Origin: JBBKWQ01 sp037969115
Lineage (GTDB): Bacteria > Actinomycetota > Acidimicrobiia > Acidimicrobiales > Ilumatobacteraceae
Assembly (NCBI GenBank): GCA_037969115.1
Contig: JBBKWQ010000396.1
Coordinates: 1-64,000 of the forward strand
Direction of reading: 5' to 3'
Length of the DNA stretch: 64,000 bases
Position 1 is the stretch's first letter, and each line of letters opens with the position of its first letter. The position numbers were made by a program, and so were the translations under genes. Of this stretch, positions 1 through 11,083 are shown piece after piece. Under the pieces are notes generated by a model. It saw only the letters and a list, made by a program, of their open reading frames with translations, was not told where the DNA came from and did not search any database.

Positions 1-1
1 C

Positions 2-823
2 ATCCTGCGTGATCTTCGCGATCTCGGCGACACCATCGACGAAGATCCGGAGCGGCTCGAAGCCATACGCGAGCGCCGACAACTCCTCCGTGACCTGCGG
101 CGCAAGTACGGCGACGACATACAGGAGATCATGGACTTCCACGCCGAAGCCGAGCGGCGCCTCCGTGAGTTGGAGCAGTACGACCGACGCGCAGCAGAGC
201 TCGACGTCGCTCGCGCCGAAGCCATCGATGCCGAGCGAGTGGCCGCAGCGGCGGTCGGGCAGCAGCGTCGTGCGGTCGCTCCCGTGCTGGCAGCGACTGT
301 CGAGCAGCGGTTGCGGACGCTCGCCATGCCCAATGCGGGCGTCGACATCCAGATCGGCGACAGCGCTGACGATCATCCCGGCGATTCCGTGCGCTTCCTG
401 CTCGCGGCCAATCCGGGTTCGCCCCTGCTGCCGCTCAGTCGGGTTGCGTCCGGCGGCGAACTCGCTCGCACCATGTTGGCATTGCGACTCGTGCTCACGG
501 GGGCGGGGCAGACCGGATCCGTTTCGACGCTGGTGTTCGACGAGGTCGATGCGGGCATCGGGGGGTCCGCGGCTACGGCCGTGGGTCAGGCGTTGTCCGA
601 TCTGGGCGTGACCCATCAGGTCCTCGTCGTCACACATCTTGCTCAGGTTGCGGCGAACGCAGAGCGTCAGTTCGTCGTGTCGAAGACAGTGGCGGGCGGC
701 GAGACGTTCGCCACGGTCGCAGCCGTCGATGGTGACGACCGCATCACAGAGGTCGCACGGATGCTCGACGGCACCACCACCAAGACCGCCATCGAGCACG
801 CGCGCGAGCTGCTGTCACGATGA
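2..823 (+). CDS. recN: DNA repair protein RecN, C-terminal part (cut by window start)
   Basis: C-terminal 273 residues of RecN, an SMC-like ATPase that acts at double-strand breaks in recombinational repair. The reading frame is open from base 2, so the N-terminal Walker A head lies outside the window. The visible part has the end of the coiled coil (Arg/Glu-rich, first ~80 residues), then the ABC signature ASGGELART and the Walker B stretch VFDEVDAGIGG, followed by a switch-region His in VTHLAQVA. These motifs in this order are diagnostic of RecN. It is followed after 118 bp by pyrG, an order common in actinobacteria. The stop is TGA at 821-823. Nothing looks broken apart from the window edge. 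Confidence 0.93.
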   Translation: MLRDLRDLGDTIDEDPERLEAIRERRQLLRDLRRKYGDDIQEIMDFHAEAERRLRELEQYDRRAAELDVARAEAIDAERVAAAAVGQQRRAVAPVLAATVEQRLRTLAMPNAGVDIQIGDSADDHPGDSVRFLLAANPGSPLLPLSRVASGGELARTMLALRLVLTGAGQTGSVSTLVFDEVDAGIGGSAATAVGQALSDLGVTHQVLVVTHLAQVAANAERQFVVSKTVAGGETFATVAAVDGDDRITEVARMLDGTTTKTAIEHARELLSR

Positions 824-887
824 ACCCGCGGCAGACGCGAATGATGCGACGATCCGCGCCGCGCGTCCGTTGCGCGGGGTATGGTGA

Positions 888-3163
<2,276 letters not shown>

Positions 3164-3167
3164 TGCG

Positions 3168-4103
3168 ATGGACGAACTACAGGTGGGTCTGCCGCCGCTG
3201 GAAGTCGAAGAGTTCCTGAGTTGGCTGTCGAGCGAACGGGGGCGTGCGCGGAACACGGTGCAGGCCTATCGTCACGACCTGCTGGCGTACTGCGGCTGGT
3301 TGACAGCGCGTGGGCTCGACCTCATGTCGGCCGACAGCGGTGACATCACCGAGCTGGTCGGCCAACGAAAGGCCAGTGGGGCGGCGAGCTCGACGATCGC
3401 TCGACAGATCGCGGCGATCAGGATGCTGCACCGGTACATGGCGATCGAACAGATCCGGCCAGACGACCCGGCAGCCCCGATCGACGGAGTGCGTGTGCCA
3501 TCCGGGATTCCGAAACCACTGAGCGAAGAACAGATCACGAGCTTGCTCGATGCAGTGATCGGCAACGACCCGATCCACGTCCGCGACCGCGCACTCCTCG
3601 AGCTGCTGTACGCCACGGGCGCGCGAGTCTCCGAGATCGTCGGGCTCTCGGTCGGCGACATCGACTACGACTCGCAGCTCGTGCGACTGTTCGGCAAGGG
3701 ATCGAAGGAGCGGATCGTCCCATACGGTCGTGTGGCGGCCGGTGCTCTCGACGAGTGGTTCTCGACCAACGGCCGAGCACGGATGGTCCCTGTGCGATGG
3801 AAGCTCAGAGACGATGCCGAAGCGTTGTTCCTCAACCAACGTGGCGGTCGGTTGAGCCGCCAAGGTGCTTGGCTCGTCATCAAGAAGTATGGAGAGCGGG
3901 CCGGGATTCGCGAGCATCTGTCTCCCCATGTCCTCAGGCACTCCTGTGCGACCCACCTGCTCGATCACGGTGCCGACCTTCGTATCGTTCAGGAGATGCT
4001 CGGTCATGCCTCGATCTCGACCACGCAGGTCTACACACGCGTGAGCCAGAAACGACTGTGGGAGGTCTATCGAGCCGCACATCCCCGGGCGGTGACGTCA
4101 TGA
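3168..4103 (+). CDS. xerD: Tyrosine recombinase XerD
   Basis: A 311-residue site-specific tyrosine recombinase of the XerC/XerD type, which resolves chromosome dimers at dif during division. The N-terminal SAM-like DNA-binding domain covers roughly residues 10-95. The catalytic residues are visible: Arg153 (ATGARVSEI), His254 and Arg257 (HVLRHSCATHL), His280 (MLGHASISTT) and the nucleophile Tyr289 (QVYTRVS). Its place between the Nudix gene and the scp region matches the chromosomal xerD of actinobacteria, so this is housekeeping and not a mobile-element integrase. The ATG start lies 4 bp after the upstream stop, and the stop overlaps the next start (ATGA). Confidence 0.94.
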   Translation: MDELQVGLPPLEVEEFLSWLSSERGRARNTVQAYRHDLLAYCGWLTARGLDLMSADSGDITELVGQRKASGAASSTIARQIAAIRMLHRYMAIEQIRPDDPAAPIDGVRVPSGIPKPLSEEQITSLLDAVIGNDPIHVRDRALLELLYATGARVSEIVGLSVGDIDYDSQLVRLFGKGSKERIVPYGRVAAGALDEWFSTNGRARMVPVRWKLRDDAEALFLNQRGGRLSRQGAWLVIKKYGERAGIREHLSPHVLRHSCATHLLDHGADLRIVQEMLGHASISTTQVYTRVSQKRLWEVYRAAHPRAVTS

Positions 4104-4561
4104 GCGGCTGGCGTGATCTGGCGAGTCACCCGCATCACCTCGTGAAACGATTCTTCACCTCGTTGTCGAGCCGCCCGCCTGACCCGTCCGACGAGATGTG
4201 GGCCGAGTCGCAGCTCACCGACGGAGAGGTCAGCCTGTGGCGACGGATGAACAATAAGGATCGGCGACATTCTGCGAAGGTCGCACGCTGTTTCGTCGAG
4301 CGACGACGGAACGCGACGCGCGCCGAGATTGCCGGAGCGCTCCTCCACGATGTCGGCAAGATCGAGTGCGGCCTCGGCACGTTCTCACGAGTGCTCGCCA
4401 CGTTCGTCGGTCCGGTCACTGAACGCATGCGGATCTACCACGACCATGAACGCATCGGGTCCGAGTTGGCCGCCGAGGTCGGGTCCGACCCGGAGACGGT
4501 CGACCTGATCGCCGAGCGCGGTCCGGCGTCTGCCGACCTCGAGGCGTGCGATCGGTCATGA
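4100..4561 (+). CDS. HD-domain protein, putative phosphohydrolase
   Basis: A 153-residue protein with a compact HD domain, the fold of metal-dependent phosphohydrolases. The metal-binding pattern is seen as RRHSAKVARCF (first His), then ALLHDVGKIECG (the HD pair), then YHDHERIGSE (further His). The ATG overlaps the xerD stop (ATGA), placing it last in the pyrG-Nudix-xerD operon. The frame is open further upstream inside xerD, but the overlapping ATG is the sensible start. No second domain is present, so the substrate, perhaps a nucleotide or cyclic nucleotide, cannot be read from the sequence. Confidence 0.85.
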   Translation: MSGWRDLASHPHHLVKRFFTSLSSRPPDPSDEMWAESQLTDGEVSLWRRMNNKDRRHSAKVARCFVERRRNATRAEIAGALLHDVGKIECGLGTFSRVLATFVGPVTERMRIYHDHERIGSELAAEVGSDPETVDLIAERGPASADLEACDRS

Positions 4562-4607
4562 CGAACGCGAACCCTCGTCGTACCTCTCGTCCGGCCTGCG
4601 TGTCGGC

Positions 4608-6251
4608 TCAGACGTATGTCGAGCCCTTCATGCCGCCCACGTCCTGACGCATCTCGACGTTCACGAGCGCCGGCCTGCCCGATGCAAACGCGCGTGCGAG
4701 GGACGGCCCGATGTCGGCAGGCTCGGTGACGTGTTCACCGTGGCCGCCGAGCGCCTCGACCACCTTGTCGTAGCGGGTGTGTGTGAGTTCGGTGGCGACC
4801 AAGCGGTCAGCACCGTAGATCATCGCCTGGGGACGCATCATCTGGCCCCAGGCGGCGTCGTTGCCGACGACGCCCACGATGGGGAGTCCGAAGCGAACCG
4901 CAGTGTCGAACTCGAAGCCGTTGAGCCCGAACGACCCGTCGCCGTAGATGATGAGGACTCGTTTCCCTGGGTTCGACAGTTGCGCGGCGAGCGCGAACGG
5001 CATGCCGACGCCGAGTGTTCCGAGTGGTCCCGGGTCCATCCAGGTGCCGTTCGGGGGCACCCTGAGTACCTTCGACGCCTGGGCGACGATGTCGCCGCCG
5101 TCGCCGATGACGATCATCTCGTCGTCGGTGGCGATGAAGTCGGCGATCTCTCGGCACAGGCGGAGCGGGTCGATCGGGACTTCTTCGGACCCGAGTTGAG
5201 CGGCGAGCGCCTCGTCGGCTCGCAATTCGATCGCCCGTAGGTCTGCAGAGTGTGCGCTGAAATCGACATCACCGAGCAGTTCGATGGCGGATCGGATCGC
5301 GTCGAGATTAGCGCCGAGATTGCCGACGAGGCCGACGTCGGCCGATCGGTTCTGACCGATGAGCGTCTCGTCGAGATCGAGTTGGACGATCGTGGTGGAA
5401 GTCGGAATCGATGCGCCGTACTTCATCCGGAAGTCGAGTGGCGTGCCGGCCAGGATCACGAGGTCGGCCTGACCGAGGGCGTCCTTCCTGCTGCGGTTGA
5501 AGAACTGCGGATGGTTCATCGGGAGTTGCCCGCGAGCCATGCCGTTGGTGAACACGGGAATCTTCGTGGCTTCGGCGAACCGGCGAAGCGCCGGGCCGCC
5601 TTCCGACCATTTCAGGGCCGTGCCCGCCATCACCATCGGCCGCACGGCCGAGCGGATCGCGCCCGCTGCCTCCTCGACCTGAGCGCGTGAGGCGGTCGCT
5701 CCGACGCGGTAGTCGCGGAATCTCGGCAGCTCGATCGAGTCGACATCGATCGGCGCATGCAAGACGTCCATCGGAATCTCGAGGAACGCCGGGCCGGGAA
5801 CACCCGACATCGCATGTCGTACCGCCAGCTCGATGTACTCACCGATCCGAGCGGTCTCGTAGCACGAGTCGGCGAACTTGGTGATCGGCCTCATCACCGA
5901 CACGTGGTCCATCTCCTGCAACGATCCGCGTCGAAGATTGTTGAACGGTCCCTGCCCGCCGATCACGAGGATCGGCGAGTTGGCACGCCACGCATTGGCG
6001 ACACCGGTGACACCGTCGGTCACGCCCGGTCCGGCCGTGAGAATCGCCACACCGACGCGCCCCGGGTTCAGCCGGGCCCACGCATCGGCAGCGTGGGTTG
6101 CGGCCTGCTCGTGTCGGACGTCGACGACCGCGATGCCTTCGTCGATGCAACCGTCGTAGATCGCCATCACGTGCCCGCCGGAGAGCGTGAACACACACTC
6201 GACCCCGGCTGCCTTCAGGGCCTTCGCCGCAAGCCGTCCGCCATGACTCAT
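4608..6251 (-). CDS. Thiamine-diphosphate enzyme, acetolactate synthase (IlvG)-like
   Basis: A 547-residue three-domain thiamine-diphosphate enzyme of the acetolactate synthase/oxalyl-CoA decarboxylase superfamily. The N-terminal PYR domain has the cofactor-activating Glu in DVRHEQAATHAADAWAR and the loop LTAGPGVTDG. The C-terminal PP domain has the cofactor motif GDGSFGLNGFEFDTA ending in GNDAAWG. Length and the opening VFTLSGGHVMAIYDG resemble mycobacterial IlvG, a valine/isoleucine-type acetolactate synthase homolog whose own activity is uncertain. No regulatory subunit gene is adjacent, so an alternative decarboxylase or 2-hydroxyacyl-CoA lyase role is possible. The MATE gene begins its own unit further on, so this gene is probably transcribed alone. 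Confidence 0.85.
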   Translation of the reverse strand: MSHGGRLAAKALKAAGVECVFTLSGGHVMAIYDGCIDEGIAVVDVRHEQAATHAADAWARLNPGRVGVAILTAGPGVTDGVTGVANAWRANSPILVIGGQGPFNNLRRGSLQEMDHVSVMRPITKFADSCYETARIGEYIELAVRHAMSGVPGPAFLEIPMDVLHAPIDVDSIELPRFRDYRVGATASRAQVEEAAGAIRSAVRPMVMAGTALKWSEGGPALRRFAEATKIPVFTNGMARGQLPMNHPQFFNRSRKDALGQADLVILAGTPLDFRMKYGASIPTSTTIVQLDLDETLIGQNRSADVGLVGNLGANLDAIRSAIELLGDVDFSAHSADLRAIELRADEALAAQLGSEEVPIDPLRLCREIADFIATDDEMIVIGDGGDIVAQASKVLRVPPNGTWMDPGPLGTLGVGMPFALAAQLSNPGKRVLIIYGDGSFGLNGFEFDTAVRFGLPIVGVVGNDAAWGQMMRPQAMIYGADRLVATELTHTRYDKVVEALGGHGEHVTEPADIGPSLARAFASGRPALVNVEMRQDVGGMKGSTYV

Positions 6252-6303
6252 GCCCGACCCCCTTCATCGCGACCGACTGCCGATCACGCGTTCACCGGAC
6301 AAC

Positions 6304-7629
6304 CTATGTTCGGGCGGCGTCGGGCCTCAACTCGGCAGCGCCGAACACATGTCTCGTGCGACGGTCGTTGACAACGGCACGGATGATCATCCAAACGAGC
6401 AGTCCGCCCCAGATTCCGGCGAGGCCGAGATCGGGAACGAGGAGCGTGACAACTGCGATCGGGATCACTGCAAGCAGGTACCCGAGCGATGCTCGCCCGA
6501 GGAACTGATAGTCGCCGGCACCGATGAGGATGCCGTCGTGCGCGAATGCGATTGCACCCGGCAGCATCATGGCGGCCAACATGAGCAGCCCGATGGTTGC
6601 GCGCTCGGCGACCGCGGGGTCACTGGTGAACGCGCTCGGAATGACCGGGGACAGGATCGCGAGGAGCCCGCCGATGACGAAGGCCGCGATGATCGACAGC
6701 CGGACGGCGCGACCGGCGATGTGCGCCGCACTCGGCACATCGCTCCTCCCGAGTTCCTCGGCCACCAACGTCTGCGCCGGCACGGCCAGCGCGTCGAGCG
6801 TCAGCGCGAGGAGCAGGAACAAACTCATCACTACCTGATGTGCGGCGAGCGTGACGGCGTCGATGCGAGCGGCAACGGCGGTCGCTCCTCCGAACACCAC
6901 GAGCATCGAACCGACACGGAGCAGAAGGTGGCGACCGGCCGTGACCAGTGGACCGAGACCGACGCGATCGGGTCGTTTGACCGTGGCAGGAACGAGTCGC
7001 CTACGAATCAGGAACACGAACGCGATCGCAGCGCCGATCTGGCTGACGACCGTCGACCAGGCCGACCCGGCGACGCCCATGTCGAGCCCGAACACCATCA
7101 CGAGCTCGATCACGAGGTTCGCGACGTTGGCAACGACCAGAACGATCAACGGCGTCGTGTAGTCGGACATGCCCCGGAGCACGCCCTGTGCAGCGAGGGT
7201 GAGGAGAACGAACGGGACGCCGACCGCGCTGATGCCGAGGTAGAGAGCGGCATGGTCGAGTACCTCTCCGCCGCCTCCGAGCGCACCTGCGAGGTATCGG
7301 GCGCTGAATATCAGGAGCGGAGTTGCGGGAATGCCGATGATCAGCGACAGCCACAGTGCCTGCACGCCGACGTTCGCCGCACCTGCCGGGTCGCCGGAGC
7401 CGATCAACTTTGCCACGCGTTGCGTCGTGCCGTACGTGAGGAAGTTCGACCCGGCGATCACGAACGACAAGACGGTGGCAGCCAGCGCCAGCCCGGCGAG
7501 TTGGTCGGTGCCGAGCCGTCCGACGATGGCCGTGTCGACCAGGACGTAGAGAGGCTCGACGGCGAGCGAACCGAGCGCCGGCAACGCCAGGGCGATGATC
7601 CGGCGATCGACCGAGCCGAATCCGTTCAA
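6304..7629 (-). CDS. MATE-family efflux transporter (DinF type)
   Basis: A 441-residue integral membrane protein with about 12 hydrophobic segments and the DinF-type MATE N-terminus IIALALPALGSLAVEPLY followed by VDTAIVGRLGTDQLAG. MATE proteins export organic cations or other small molecules in exchange for H+ or Na+. The start is TTG at 7627-7629, overlapping the trpS stop (TTGA), so it is translated downstream of trpS. The cargo is not deducible. Confidence 0.9.
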   Translation of the reverse strand: MNGFGSVDRRIIALALPALGSLAVEPLYVLVDTAIVGRLGTDQLAGLALAATVLSFVIAGSNFLTYGTTQRVAKLIGSGDPAGAANVGVQALWLSLIIGIPATPLLIFSARYLAGALGGGGEVLDHAALYLGISAVGVPFVLLTLAAQGVLRGMSDYTTPLIVLVVANVANLVIELVMVFGLDMGVAGSAWSTVVSQIGAAIAFVFLIRRRLVPATVKRPDRVGLGPLVTAGRHLLLRVGSMLVVFGGATAVAARIDAVTLAAHQVVMSLFLLLALTLDALAVPAQTLVAEELGRSDVPSAAHIAGRAVRLSIIAAFVIGGLLAILSPVIPSAFTSDPAVAERATIGLLMLAAMMLPGAIAFAHDGILIGAGDYQFLGRASLGYLLAVIPIAVVTLLVPDLGLAGIWGGLLVWMIIRAVVNDRRTRHVFGAAELRPDAART

Positions 7630-8612
7630 GCGGGGAGCATCCCGACGGCGTTCTGCGCCCGGTCGAGGGTGACCGACGAAACAGCGCGGGCGCGACCTGC
7701 ACCGTGTCGGAGCAGGCGTGCGAGTTCACCTTGATCGGCCATGAGTTCGTGGTAGCGAGCCTGTACCGGCTCGAGGAGTGCGACGACTGCTTCGCCCGCG
7801 TCGGCCTTGAGTGGGCCGTACTGGGTGTAGTCGGCAGCAACGTCGACCGGATGACGACCGGTGGCGGCAGCGAGGACGTCGAGCAGACCGCTCACGCCCG
7901 GTTTTGCCGCGATGTCGTAGCGGACCTCCGAATCGGAGTCGGTGACCGCCCGTTTGAACTTTCGCATGATGGTCTTCGGTTCGTCGGTGAGGTAGATGCA
8001 CCCGGCGTCGCCAGTGCTCGACTTCGACATTTTCGACGTCGGGTCTTGGAGATCCATCACCCGAGCGCCGGCCGGAGGAGTGACGGCCTCGGGAATCACG
8101 AACGTGTCGCCGAATCGATGGTTGAACCGGATCGCGATGTCGCGCGTGATCTCGATGTGTTGCCGCTGATCGTCGCCGACCGGCACCTCGTTTGCGTCGT
8201 ACAACAAGATGTCGGCAGCCTGCAACGCCGGATACGTGAACAGCCCGGCAGAGATGAACTGACCTTCCCGTTTGGCGGACTTGTCCTTGTACTGCACCAT
8301 CCGGCTCAGCTCGCCGAACGACACGGTGCACTCCATCATCCACGCCAGCTGGCTGTGTTCGGGTACGTGACTCTGCACGAACACGGTGGCGACGTCGGGA
8401 TCGAGCCCGACGGCGAAGAACATCGCCGCCAGCCGCAGGGTCTCGTCTCCCAACACACCCGGCTCCTCGGTGACGGTGAGCGCGTGCAGGTCGACGATGC
8501 CGTGGAAGACGTCCTTTTCGTGCTGGCCCAGCGCCCAGTGCCGCAGCGCGCCCAGGTAGTTGCCCAGGTGAACAGCACCGGTCGGTTGCATGCAGGACAG
8601 AACGCGAGTCAC
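7626..8612 (-). CDS. trpS: Tryptophanyl-tRNA synthetase
   Basis: A 328-residue class I tRNA synthetase that charges tRNA-Trp. The ATP-binding HIGH motif appears as PTGAVHLGNYLGAL near residue 11 and the KMSKS loop as SKMSKSSTGDAG near residue 193. Length is typical of bacterial TrpRS. The GTG start at 8612 is preceded by TATCCT at 8621-8626, 8 nt away, consistent with a leaderless transcript. The stop overlaps the start of the MATE gene. Confidence 0.97.
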   Translation of the reverse strand: MTRVLSCMQPTGAVHLGNYLGALRHWALGQHEKDVFHGIVDLHALTVTEEPGVLGDETLRLAAMFFAVGLDPDVATVFVQSHVPEHSQLAWMMECTVSFGELSRMVQYKDKSAKREGQFISAGLFTYPALQAADILLYDANEVPVGDDQRQHIEITRDIAIRFNHRFGDTFVIPEAVTPPAGARVMDLQDPTSKMSKSSTGDAGCIYLTDEPKTIMRKFKRAVTDSDSEVRYDIAAKPGVSGLLDVLAAATGRHPVDVAADYTQYGPLKADAGEAVVALLEPVQARYHELMADQGELARLLRHGAGRARAVSSVTLDRAQNAVGMLPA

Positions 8613-8620
8613 GGTGCGTG

Positions 8621-8626
8621 AGGATA
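8621..8626 (-). promoter_or_regulatory. Probable -10 element, leaderless trpS
   Basis: TATCCT on the minus strand matches TAnnnT and ends 8 nt before the GTG start of trpS. That places transcription start at or next to the start codon. No ribosome site is visible. Confidence 0.5.
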
Positions 8627-8659
8627 TCCGTGTCGACGTGTGAGGGCGCGGTGGATTGC

Positions 8660-9433
8660 TCAGCGGATGAAGACGGGCTGGTCCGGCTCGGATCGCCCGG
8701 CGTCGTACACATAACCCATCTCGGTGAATCGGGCGAGCGGGCGGACCGACGTGATCCGCTCACGGATGAGCCACCGGGCCATGGCTCCGCGTGCTCGCTT
8801 CGCGAAGAAGCCGACCGTTCGGTACTGGCCGTCCCCGTCGTGGTCGACGAACGTCGGCGTGATGATCCTGCCGTCGAGGCCCTCGGGACGGACGGCTCCG
8901 AAGTACTCCTTCGACGCCAGGTTCACCACGACATCCGGCCCGGGGCTCGCTCGCAGGTCGTCGTTGAGTTGATCGGTGATGTCGTCTCCCCAGAACGAGT
9001 AGAGGTCTGGACCGGACGAGTTCGCCAATCGGGTGCCCATCTCGAGGCGGTACGGCTGGATCAGATCGAGCGGACGCAGGACGCCATGCAGTCCCGACAA
9101 GATTCTCAGGGTCTTCTGGGCGTGGGTGTAGTCGCGCTCGCCGAAACTGGCCGGCGCATCGAGTCCGACGTACGTGTCGCCGTTGAAGGCGAGAATGGCG
9201 GCGCGAGCGTTCGTCGGGGTGAACGGCGCGTCCCAACCGAGGTACCGCTCGAAGTTGAGTTCGGCGAGTGCAGGCGAGATCGACATGAGTTCAGCGACCT
9301 CATCGACCGACTTGGTGCGCATCAGTTCGATCAGATCGGCGGATCGTTCGAGCATCCGGGGTTCCGAGAACTTCTTGGTGGCCGGCTTCGACTCGAAATC
9401 GAGCGCCTTGGCGGGCGATACGACGATCAACAC
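8660..9433 (-). CDS. yaaA: Peroxide stress protein YaaA (DUF328)
   Basis: A 257-residue YaaA/DUF328 protein. The family limits free iron and oxidative DNA damage during peroxide stress in E. coli and binds DNA through a cantaloupe fold. The N-terminus MLIVVSPAKALDFES is the family hallmark, followed by the conserved DYTHAQKTLRILSGLHG and later NLASKEYF and FFAKRARG segments. The start is GTG. It is divergent from scpA across about 118 bp. Confidence 0.93.
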   Translation of the reverse strand: MLIVVSPAKALDFESKPATKKFSEPRMLERSADLIELMRTKSVDEVAELMSISPALAELNFERYLGWDAPFTPTNARAAILAFNGDTYVGLDAPASFGERDYTHAQKTLRILSGLHGVLRPLDLIQPYRLEMGTRLANSSGPDLYSFWGDDITDQLNDDLRASPGPDVVVNLASKEYFGAVRPEGLDGRIITPTFVDHDGDGQYRTVGFFAKRARGAMARWLIRERITSVRPLARFTEMGYVYDAGRSEPDQPVFIR

Positions 9434-9535
9434 CCTGCCCTGTCTAGCCCAGATCGGCCGCGATGGCTCCTTGTGAGCGGAAAGTCATCCGCGAGCGACC
9501 CGCCGGAAAGACCCGTCGGAGACAGGCCGGGTCGG

Positions 9536-9541
9536 TAGCCT
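9536..9541 (+). promoter_or_regulatory. Probable -10 element before scpA
   Basis: TAGCCT matches TAnnnT and lies 10 nt before the ATG at 9552. It sits in the 118-bp divergent gap between yaaA and scpA, the only place an scp-operon promoter could lie. Confidence 0.4.
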
Positions 9542-9551
9542 CGTGGTGGTC

Positions 9552-10328
9552 ATGTCGGTCGAAGTCGCCACCCCCATCTACGAAGGCCCGTTCGATCTGC
9601 TCTTGCAGCTGATCCTCAAGGAACAGGTCGACATCTACGAGATCGATCTGTCGACCATCGTCGACGCATACCTCGTCGAGCTCGAGCGTCTGCAAACGCT
9701 CGACCTCGATGTTGCCACGGAGTTCCTGTTGATCGCGGCGACGTTGGTCGAGCTCAAGACGCGCCGTTTGTTGCCCGGCTCCGGCGACATGGATCTCGAC
9801 GAGGAGTTCGCTCTGTGGGAAGAGCGCGACCTGTTGCTCGCACGGTTGCTCGAGTGCAAGACGTTCAAGGACGTGGCACTGGTTTTCAACAAGTTGGCCG
9901 ACGACGCGGACCGTTCGTTCGCACGTCAGGTGGGACCAGACGACAGGTTCGTGTCACTGATGCCGGACCTGCTCGAGGGTACGAGCGTGCGCAGGTTGCA
10001 GAGTGCGGCGATTCGGGCGCTCACGCCGAAGCCCGAGCCGTTCGTCGATCTGTTCCACATGAACCCGATCCGGATCACGGTTGCGGACGCCGTCGCCGAG
10101 CTCGTCAACGAGCTCCCTGGGCTGGGCCGCGTGACGTTCCGTGAACTCGCCGACGGGCTCGACGACCGGATCGAGGTCATCGTCCGATTCCTGGCAGTGC
10201 TCGAACTCTTCAAGCAGGGATACGTCGAACTCGATCAAACCGAGCGATTCGGCGATATCGATGTGACCTGGACTCCCAGCGGCGACGTGTCGGTCGACGA
10301 CATTCTCATCGACGCATACGAGGGCTGA
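9552..10328 (+). CDS. scpA: Segregation and condensation protein A
   Basis: ScpA is the kleisin subunit that bridges the SMC dimer and recruits ScpB for chromosome condensation. The 258-residue product starts MSVEVATPIYEGPFDLLLQ; YEGPFDLLLQLI is the kleisin N-terminal motif. The C-terminal winged-helix region includes RFLAVLELFKQGYVELDQ. A GTG at 9543 is also in frame, but the ATG at 9552 gives a normal N-terminus. scpB follows after 2 bp, so the two are co-transcribed. Confidence 0.95.
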   Translation: MSVEVATPIYEGPFDLLLQLILKEQVDIYEIDLSTIVDAYLVELERLQTLDLDVATEFLLIAATLVELKTRRLLPGSGDMDLDEEFALWEERDLLLARLLECKTFKDVALVFNKLADDADRSFARQVGPDDRFVSLMPDLLEGTSVRRLQSAAIRALTPKPEPFVDLFHMNPIRITVADAVAELVNELPGLGRVTFRELADGLDDRIEVIVRFLAVLELFKQGYVELDQTERFGDIDVTWTPSGDVSVDDILIDAYEG

Positions 10329-10330
10329 CG

Positions 10331-11083
10331 GTGTCTGGCGAGATCCCGCCGATCGGAGATCAGGCGGCCGACTTCAAGCGTGCCATCGAGGCCATCGTGC
10401 TGGTCACCCACGATCCGGTGAGTGCCGAGATCATGGCGCAACTGCTCGAACAGCCTGTTGCACTCATCGAGCAGTGGTGCGAGGACCTCAGCACCGAGTA
10501 TGCCGAACAGCAGCGTGGTTTCGAACTGGTGCGCGTGGCCGGCGGGTACCGGTTCCAGACGCCCGCCGATCTCGGCCCGTACGTCGAGCGCTACCTGTTG
10601 CACGATCAACGAGCACGCCTGTCGGGTGCTGCGCTGGAAACACTCGCCATCATCGCCTACAAGCAACCGATCTCGCGGGCGCAGGTGGCCTCGATCCGCG
10701 GTGTCGACCCGGACACGGTGATCCGCACGCTCGTGGCGCGCGGCTATATCGACGAGATCGGCCGCGACGACGGTCCTGGTCAAGCCGTGTTGTTCGGTAC
10801 CACGTCGAGCTTCCTGGAGAAGCTCGGACTCGACTCGGTCGACGACCTGCCACCGATCGCCGAGTTCATTCCGAGCGCGGATGTGGTCGAACTGCTCGAG
10901 CACGGGCTGCGTCCTGCAACGGCCAGTTCTGACATGTCCGACATCGAGGCCGAGGCGCGGGCCGATGCGGAAGACTCGGCGTTTTCGGCGGTGCCTCCGG
11001 AACACGATCCATCCCGTCCGCCAGACGGCGCCGTCCATCCCGAGACGGGGCACGAAGCCGATGTCCGACCCGACGAGTCCTGA
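10331..11083 (+). CDS. scpB: Segregation and condensation protein B
   Basis: ScpB, a dimer of winged-helix domains that binds ScpA in the SMC complex. The 250-residue product contains the conserved core ALETLAIIAYKQPISRAQ followed by IRGVDPDTVIRTLVARGYI. The C-terminal ~50 residues are acidic and probably disordered. The start is GTG, 2 bp after scpA. The 3' end overlaps the next gene by 23 bp in another frame. Confidence 0.96.
   Translation: MSGEIPPIGDQAADFKRAIEAIVLVTHDPVSAEIMAQLLEQPVALIEQWCEDLSTEYAEQQRGFELVRVAGGYRFQTPADLGPYVERYLLHDQRARLSGAALETLAIIAYKQPISRAQVASIRGVDPDTVIRTLVARGYIDEIGRDDGPGQAVLFGTTSSFLEKLGLDSVDDLPPIAEFIPSADVVELLEHGLRPATASSDMSDIEAEARADAEDSAFSAVPPEHDPSRPPDGAVHPETGHEADVRPDES

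Noticed and set aside
3168..4103. Mobile-element integrase
   Set aside because: Sequence and position match chromosomal xerD; no attachment repeats or phage genes are nearby.
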